From NCBI RefSeq assembly GCF_015477605.1, contig NZ_JADLQX010000003.1, positions 350,693-414,692 on the forward strand: DNA of 64,000 bases. The letters are read 5' to 3'. The translations under genes were made by a program, and so were the position numbers. The DNA is from Nocardia amamiensis (GTDB taxonomy: Bacteria; Actinomycetota; Actinomycetes; Mycobacteriales; Mycobacteriaceae). The notes beneath the pieces are model-generated. The model was not told the origin of the DNA. It worked only from the letters and a program-made list of their open reading frames with translations, and did no database searches. How positions within the stretch are numbered: the stretch's first letter is position 1; each line of letters starts with the position of its first letter. Below, one piece after another: positions 59,176 to 64,000 of the stretch.

Positions 59176-62100
59176 ATGCCTACCATCACTTCCATCTCCC
59201 CCACATCAGGGCCCACCACAGGTGGCACCAGTGTGGTGATAACCGGCACGGGATTCACCGGTCCCACGACCGTCCGATTCGGCAGTACCGCGACGACTTT
59301 CACCATGAACTCGCCGACCCAGATCACGGCCATCGCGCCTGCCGGTTCGGCCGGTACAGTGCAGGTCACCGTGACCACCGCGGCGGGTACCAGCAACGGG
59401 GTCCCCTATACCTATCTTCCGGTCCCGTCCTTGAGCAGCGTCAGCCCGAGCCAAGGGTCGACCTCGGGCGGGACGACGGTCACGCTGACCGGGTCGGGCC
59501 TGACCGGAGTCACCGCGGTCAATTTCGGTAGCACGCCTGCAACTTCGTTCACGGTCAACTCCGACACCCAGATCACGGCGGTATCCCCTGCCGGGAGCGG
59601 GATCGTGTCGATCACCGTCACTGGTCCGGGTGGCACCAGCAACCCGGTCACGTTTGTCTACGTCATCGTCCCGACGATCACTTCCATCTCCCCGACGGCA
59701 GGTCCCGCCGCGGGCGGCAATAGTGTCGTGATCACCGGCACCAACTTCACCGGCCCACTGACAGTACGGTTCGGCAGCACAGCAACAGTTTTCACCGTCA
59801 ACTCGCCGACCCAGATCACGGCCACCGCCCCAGCCGGGTCGCCCGGTACCGTACAGGTCACCGTCACCGGCTCGGGTGGAACCAGCAACGGCGTCAATTA
59901 CACCTATGCCGGAGTTCCCACCCTCACGTCGATCAACCCGAGTTCGGGACCGACCACCGGCGGCACAACGGTCGTCCTCACCGGAACGGGCCTGGCCACC
60001 ACGACCGCGGTCACTTTCGGTGGCACACCGGCGACCTCGTTCACGGTCAACTCCAACACGCAGGTGACGGCGGTCGCTCCGGCCGGAACGGGGACGGTGC
60101 AGGTCACCGTCACCACTGCCGGGGGCACGAGCAACGGACTCTCGTATACCTATGTCGCCGTGCCCACGCTGACTTCGGTGGCGCCGAACTCCGGACCAGC
60201 GGCGGGCGGTACGACGGTCGTGCTCACCGGAACAGGATTCACGGGAGCAACCGCGGTGAGTTTCGGTGCGACACCCGCGACCTCGTTCACGGTCAACTCT
60301 TCGACCCAGATCACCGCTGTCGCCCCCGCCGGAACGGGAACGGTGCAGGTCACCGTCACCACTCCGGGTGGAACCAGCAACGGGGTGTCCTACAGCTACA
60401 TTCCGGTTCCGACTCTGACCTCGGTGGTTCCCAGTTCGGGACCAGTGACAGGCGGAACGACGGTTGTGCTGACCGGAACGGGATTCACCGGCGCCACCGC
60501 GGTCAACTTCGGCGCCACACCGGCGACCTCGTTCACGGTCGACTCTTCGACCCAGATCACCGCTGTCGCCCCCGCCGGAACAGGCACGGTGCAAGTCACC
60601 GTCGTCACTCCAGGTGGAACGAGCAATGGTGTCGCTTACACCTATGTTCCGGCCCCCACCCTCACCACGGTCGTGCCCAGCTCGGGGCCGGTCACCGGCG
60701 GGACGACGGTCGTGCTCACCGGGACCAACCTGACCGGAGCGACTGCGGTCACTTTCGGTGCGACACCGGCGACCTCGTTCACAGTGAACTCCGCGACGCA
60801 GATCACCGCCGTGGCCCCGGCGGGCACGGGGTCCGTGCAGGTCACCGTCACCACAGCGGGTGGAACCAGTAACGGGGTCACTTACACCTATGTCCCGGTT
60901 CCCACCCTGAGCACAGTGGTGCCGAGTTCTGGACCGGTGGCCGGTGGGACGACGGTCGTCCTCACCGGAACGGGATTGACCGGCGCTACTGCGGTCACTT
61001 TCGGTGGCACACCGGCGACGTCGTTCACTGTCGACTCCGCAACCCAGATCACCGCCGTCGCTCCGGCCGGAACGGGTACCGTGCAGGTCTCGGTCACCAC
61101 CGCTGGTGGAACGAGCAATGGTGTTGCCTACACCTATGTTCCGGCCCCCACCCTCACCACCGTGGTTCCCAATGCGGGACCGGTCACCGGCGGGACGACT
61201 GTCGTTCTCACCGGAACCAACCTGAGCGGAGCCACAGCCGTCACCTTCGGTGCGACACCGGCAACGTCGTTCACCGTCGACTCCGCAACCCAGATCACCG
61301 CGGTCGCCCCGGCGGGCACGGGGTCCGTCGCGGTCACCGTCACGACAGTAGGTGGAACCAGTAACGGGGTCACCTACACCTATGTGGCGGTTCCCACGCT
61401 GACCTCCGTCGTGCCGAGTGCGGGTCCGGTCACCGGCGGGACGACGGTCGTTCTCACCGGGACAGGATTGACCGGCGCTACCGCGGTCACTTTCGGTGGC
61501 ACACCGGCGACCTCGTTCACCGTCGACTCCGCGACGCAGATCACCGCGGTCGCCCCGGCGGGCACGGGATCCGTGCAGGTCACCGTCACCACAGCGGGTG
61601 GAACCAGTAACGGTGTCACTTACACCTACGTCGCGGCTCCCACCTTGAGCACAGTGGTGCCGAGTTCAGGATCGGTCACCGGCGGGACGACGGTCGTCCT
61701 CACCGGAACAGGGCTCACAGGAACGACATCGGTCACCTTCGGTGGCACACCGGCGACCTCGTTCACCGTCGACTCCGCGACCCAGATCACCGTGGTCGCC
61801 CCGGCGGGCACGGGCACCGTGCAGGTCACCGCCACTACCGTGGGCGGAACAAGCAATGGTGTTTCCTACACCTATGTTCCGGTTCCCACCCTGACCACCG
61901 TGGTGCCGAGCTCGGGACCAGTGGGGGGTGGGACAACGGTCGTCCTCACCGGAACGGGATTGACCGGCGCTACCGCCGTCAGTTTCGGGGCGACACCGGC
62001 GACCTCGTTCACCGTCGACTCCGCGACCCAGATCACCGCGGTCGCCCCGGCGGGCACGGGATCCGTGCAGGTCACCGTCACGACAGTAGGTGGAACCAGT

Positions 62101-64000
62101 AGCGGGGTCACTTACACCTATGTCCCGGTTCCCACCCTGACCACGGCGGTCCCGAGCTCGGGACCAGAGGGTGGTGGGACAACGGTCGTCCTCACCGGAA
62201 CGGGATTGACCGGCGCTACCGCCGTCACCTTCGGTGGCACACCGGCGACCTCGTTCACCGTCGACTCCGCGACCCAGATCACCGCAGTCGCCCCAGCGGG
62301 CACGGGCACCGTGCAGGTCACCGCCACTACCGTGGGCGGAACAAGCAATGGTGTCGCCTACACCTATGTTCCGGCTCCCGCCCTGACCACCGTGGTTCCC
62401 AATGCGGGGCCGGTCACCGGCGGGACGACAGTCGTCCTGACCGGAACCAACCTGACCGGTGCCACAGCCGTCACCTTCGGTGCGACACCGGCGGCCTCGT
62501 TCACCGTCGACTCCGCGACCCAGATCACCGCGGTAACCCCCGCGGGGACTGGATCGGTCGCGGTCACCGTTACGACAGTCGGCGGAGTGAGCAACGGCGT
62601 CACTTACACCTACGTCGCCGTTCCCACGTTGGCCACAGTGGTGCCTACTTCGGGACCAGTCGGTGGTGGGACAACGGTCGTCCTCACCGGAACGGGATTG
62701 ACGGGAGCGACCGCGGTCAGTTTCGGTGCGACACCGGCGACTTCGTTCACCGTCGACTCCGCGACTCAGATCACCGCCGTCGCCCCCGCCGGAACTGGCA
62801 CCGTGCAGGTCACCGCCACCACCGCAGGCGGAACCACTAACGGCGTCGCTTACACCTATGTTCCGGCTCCCACGCTGGCCACAGCGGTGCCGAGTTCGGG
62901 ACCAGTGGGTGGTGGGACAACGGTCGTTCTCACCGGGACGAATCTGATCGGAACGACCGCGGTGACTTTCGGGGCGACACCAGCTGCTTCGTTCACGGTC
63001 GACTCCGCGACCCAGATCACGGCAGTCTCCCCCGCCGGAACAGGGACCGTGCAGGTCACCGCCACTACCGTGGGCGGAACCAGCAATGGTGTTTCCTTCA
63101 CCTATGTTCCGGCTCCCGCTCTCACCACCGTGGTTCCCAATTCGGGGCCGGTCACCGGCGGGACGACGGTCGTGCTCACCGGAACCGATCTGACGGGTGC
63201 CACAGCCGTCAGCTTCGGTGCGACACCGGCAACGTCGTTCACCGTCGACTCCGCAACCCAGATCACGGCAGTCTCCCCCGCCGGAACAGGGACCGTGCAA
63301 GTTACCGCCACCACCGTGGGCGGAACCAGCAACGGTGTTTCCTTCACCTATGTTCCGGCTCCCGCTCTCACCACTGCGGCTCCCAACTCGGGCACGGCAG
63401 CGGGCGGGACGACGGTTGTCCTGACCGGAACGGATCTGACGGGAACGACCGCGGTCAGTTTCGGTGCGACACCGGCGGCTTCGTTCACGGTCGACTCCGC
63501 GACCCAGATCACGGCAGTTTCGCCGGCCGGAACGGGAACCGTGCAGGTCACCGCCACCACCGTGGGTGGGACCAGCAATGGTGTTTCCTTCACCTTCATC
63601 CCGGTTCCCGCTCTCACCACTGCGGCTCCCAACTCGGGACCGGCAGCAGGCGGGACGACGGTCGTGCTCACCGGAACCGACCTGACGGGAGCAACAGCCG
63701 TCAGTTTCGGTGCGACACCGGCGGCTTCGTTCACGGTCGACTCCGCAACCCAGATCACGGCAGTTTCGCCCGCCGGAACAGGGACCGTGCAGGTCACCGC
63801 CACCACCCCGGGCGGAACCAGCAACGGCGTCGCCTTCACCTTCATCCCAGTTCCCGCTCTCACCACTGCGGTCCCCAACTCGGGACCGGCAGCAGGCGGG
63901 ACGACGGTCGTGCTCACCGGAACCGACCTGACGGGAGCAACAGCCGTCAGTTTCGGTGCGACACCGGCGGCTTCGTTCACGGTCGACTCCGCAACCCAGA
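59176..64000 (+). CDS. Giant IPT/TIG-repeat protein (partial, runs off the window)
   Basis: At least 1608 residues with no stop from ATG 59176 (ribosome site GAGGAGG) to the window end. It consists only of IPT/TIG immunoglobulin-like domains of exactly 82 residues: TxxxPxSGPxxGGTxVxLTG, then TxVxFGxTPATSFTVxS, TQITAVAPAGTGTVQVTV and GGTSNGVxYTYVP. The protein starts directly in the first domain, with no signal peptide, membrane anchor or other domain in view. IPT/TIG arrays occur in surface and carbohydrate-binding proteins, and in Streptomyces as leaderless repeat proteins of unknown role. The C-terminus, which may hold the functional domain, is not visible. Confidence 0.9.
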   Translation, partial: MPTITSISPTSGPTTGGTSVVITGTGFTGPTTVRFGSTATTFTMNSPTQITAIAPAGSAGTVQVTVTTAAGTSNGVPYTYLPVPSLSSVSPSQGSTSGGTTVTLTGSGLTGVTAVNFGSTPATSFTVNSDTQITAVSPAGSGIVSITVTGPGGTSNPVTFVYVIVPTITSISPTAGPAAGGNSVVITGTNFTGPLTVRFGSTATVFTVNSPTQITATAPAGSPGTVQVTVTGSGGTSNGVNYTYAGVPTLTSINPSSGPTTGGTTVVLTGTGLATTTAVTFGGTPATSFTVNSNTQVTAVAPAGTGTVQVTVTTAGGTSNGLSYTYVAVPTLTSVAPNSGPAAGGTTVVLTGTGFTGATAVSFGATPATSFTVNSSTQITAVAPAGTGTVQVTVTTPGGTSNGVSYSYIPVPTLTSVVPSSGPVTGGTTVVLTGTGFTGATAVNFGATPATSFTVDSSTQITAVAPAGTGTVQVTVVTPGGTSNGVAYTYVPAPTLTTVVPSSGPVTGGTTVVLTGTNLTGATAVTFGATPATSFTVNSATQITAVAPAGTGSVQVTVTTAGGTSNGVTYTYVPVPTLSTVVPSSGPVAGGTTVVLTGTGLTGATAVTFGGTPATSFTVDSATQITAVAPAGTGTVQVSVTTAGGTSNGVAYTYVPAPTLTTVVPNAGPVTGGTTVVLTGTNLSGATAVTFGATPATSFTVDSATQITAVAPAGTGSVAVTVTTVGGTSNGVTYTYVAVPTLTSVVPSAGPVTGGTTVVLTGTGLTGATAVTFGGTPATSFTVDSATQITAVAPAGTGSVQVTVTTAGGTSNGVTYTYVAAPTLSTVVPSSGSVTGGTTVVLTGTGLTGTTSVTFGGTPATSFTVDSATQITVVAPAGTGTVQVTATTVGGTSNGVSYTYVPVPTLTTVVPSSGPVGGGTTVVLTGTGLTGATAVSFGATPATSFTVDSATQITAVAPAGTGSVQVTVTTVGGTSSGVTYTYVPVPTLTTAVPSSGPEGGGTTVVLTGTGLTGATAVTFGGTPATSFTVDSATQITAVAPAGTGTVQVTATTVGGTSNGVAYTYVPAPALTTVVPNAGPVTGGTTVVLTGTNLTGATAVTFGATPAASFTVDSATQITAVTPAGTGSVAVTVTTVGGVSNGVTYTYVAVPTLATVVPTSGPVGGGTTVVLTGTGLTGATAVSFGATPATSFTVDSATQITAVAPAGTGTVQVTATTAGGTTNGVAYTYVPAPTLATAVPSSGPVGGGTTVVLTGTNLIGTTAVTFGATPAASFTVDSATQITAVSPAGTGTVQVTATTVGGTSNGVSFTYVPAPALTTVVPNSGPVTGGTTVVLTGTDLTGATAVSFGATPATSFTVDSATQITAVSPAGTGTVQVTATTVGGTSNGVSFTYVPAPALTTAAPNSGTAAGGTTVVLTGTDLTGTTAVSFGATPAASFTVDSATQITAVSPAGTGTVQVTATTVGGTSNGVSFTFIPVPALTTAAPNSGPAAGGTTVVLTGTDLTGATAVSFGATPAASFTVDSATQITAVSPAGTGTVQVTATTPGGTSNGVAFTFIPVPALTTAVPNSGPAAGGTTVVLTGTDLTGATAVSFGATPAASFTVDSATQ
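59176..64000 (+). repeat. Tandem 246-bp repeat array
   Basis: Units start at 59176 and every 246 bp after (59422, 59668 and so on to 63850), giving 19 complete units and part of a twentieth. Period length is constant throughout. The first three units are the most divergent; units from about 60160 onward are highly similar at DNA level, with whole blocks (for example GCGACACCGGCGACCTCGTT) shared by many units. Confidence 0.93.

Noticed and set aside
58871..59239. Ala/Pro-rich open frame upstream of and overlapping the TIG gene start
   Set aside because: It lacks a credible start and ribosome site, and the 3' third only overlaps the strongly supported TIG frame in another phase.
59206..63980. 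A ladder of minus-strand frames of about 76-81 residues every 246 bp and one long minus-strand frame
   Set aside because: They are periodic antisense images of the TIG repeats; the plus frame is continuous and encodes the recognised domains.
59176..64000. CRISPR array
   Set aside because: The repeat is coding, 246 bp long, without spacers; no cas genes are present anywhere in the window.

Overview
The window is high-GC actinobacterial DNA, most likely from Nocardia or a close mycolic-acid-containing relative. The first 13 kb follow the Mycobacterium tuberculosis order Rv3198c to Rv3204: uvrD2, mycoredoxin, nudC, K+ channel, adnB, adnA, a lipV-like hydrolase and an alkyltransferase-like gene. 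An antigen-85-type esterase lies near 44 kb. Many starts are GTG or TTG, and 4-bp stop/start overlaps are common. I saw no rRNA, tRNA, CRISPR array or transposase.

Layout. (1) 1-13.3 kb: DNA repair and redox genes, including the AdnAB end-resection motor-nuclease, with a small MarR/EVE operon that has a clear palindromic operator. (2) 13.3-20.1 kb: a VOC protein, a MobA-MoeA fusion for molybdenum cofactor, a 56-residue basic protein, a DUF1330 protein, and a methionine-salvage operon (mtnA-mtnB fusion, mtnD, mtnC). (3) 20.1-28.5 kb: a LOG-like nucleotide-binding protein, then narGHJI, the membrane nitrate reductase whose Mo-bis-MGD cofactor depends on enzymes like the MobA-MoeA fusion. (4) 28.4-30.1 kb: a 1.5-kb accessory cassette (RelE/Phd toxin-antitoxin, DUF397, and a DUF5753 regulator that has lost its 5' end) between two 83-bp direct repeats that duplicate the narI 3' end and its terminator. 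(5) 30.8-36.4 kb: a complete ten-gene gas-vesicle cluster in the order Y-Z-A-F-G-O-J-L-S-K. (6) 36.4-47.8 kb: mixed genes: a secreted cupin, a decayed FitAB-type toxin-antitoxin pair, a P450 without the ExxR motif, a Tat-exported phosphoesterase, an orphan TrbL-like membrane protein, an antigen-85-like esterase, and an epimerase divergent from a GlxA-type regulator. (7) 47.9-58.4 kb: the minus-strand assimilatory nitrite operon narK-nirB-nirD-hemD-like-chelatase behind a GlnR-type double box, then an MFS transporter with a divergent FadR-type regulator, then a second narK. (8) 58.4-64 kb: an array of strong inverted repeats followed by a giant protein of near-identical 82-residue IPT/TIG repeats that runs off the window.

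How the parts work together. Nitrate enters through the two NarK carriers. NarGHI reduces it to nitrite at the membrane and NirBD reduces nitrite to ammonium. The chelatase and the uroporphyrinogen-synthase-like protein would supply siroheme to NirB, and MobA-MoeA would serve NarG. GlnR-like half-sites upstream of narK-nirBD suggest nitrogen control. The gas-vesicle operon is self-contained and looks intact. The most unusual items are the repeat-bounded cassette, the undecapeptide-repeat domain of GvpZ, the multi-stem inverted-repeat element at 58.5 kb, the homogenised TIG array, the duplicated narG end and the ExxR-less P450.
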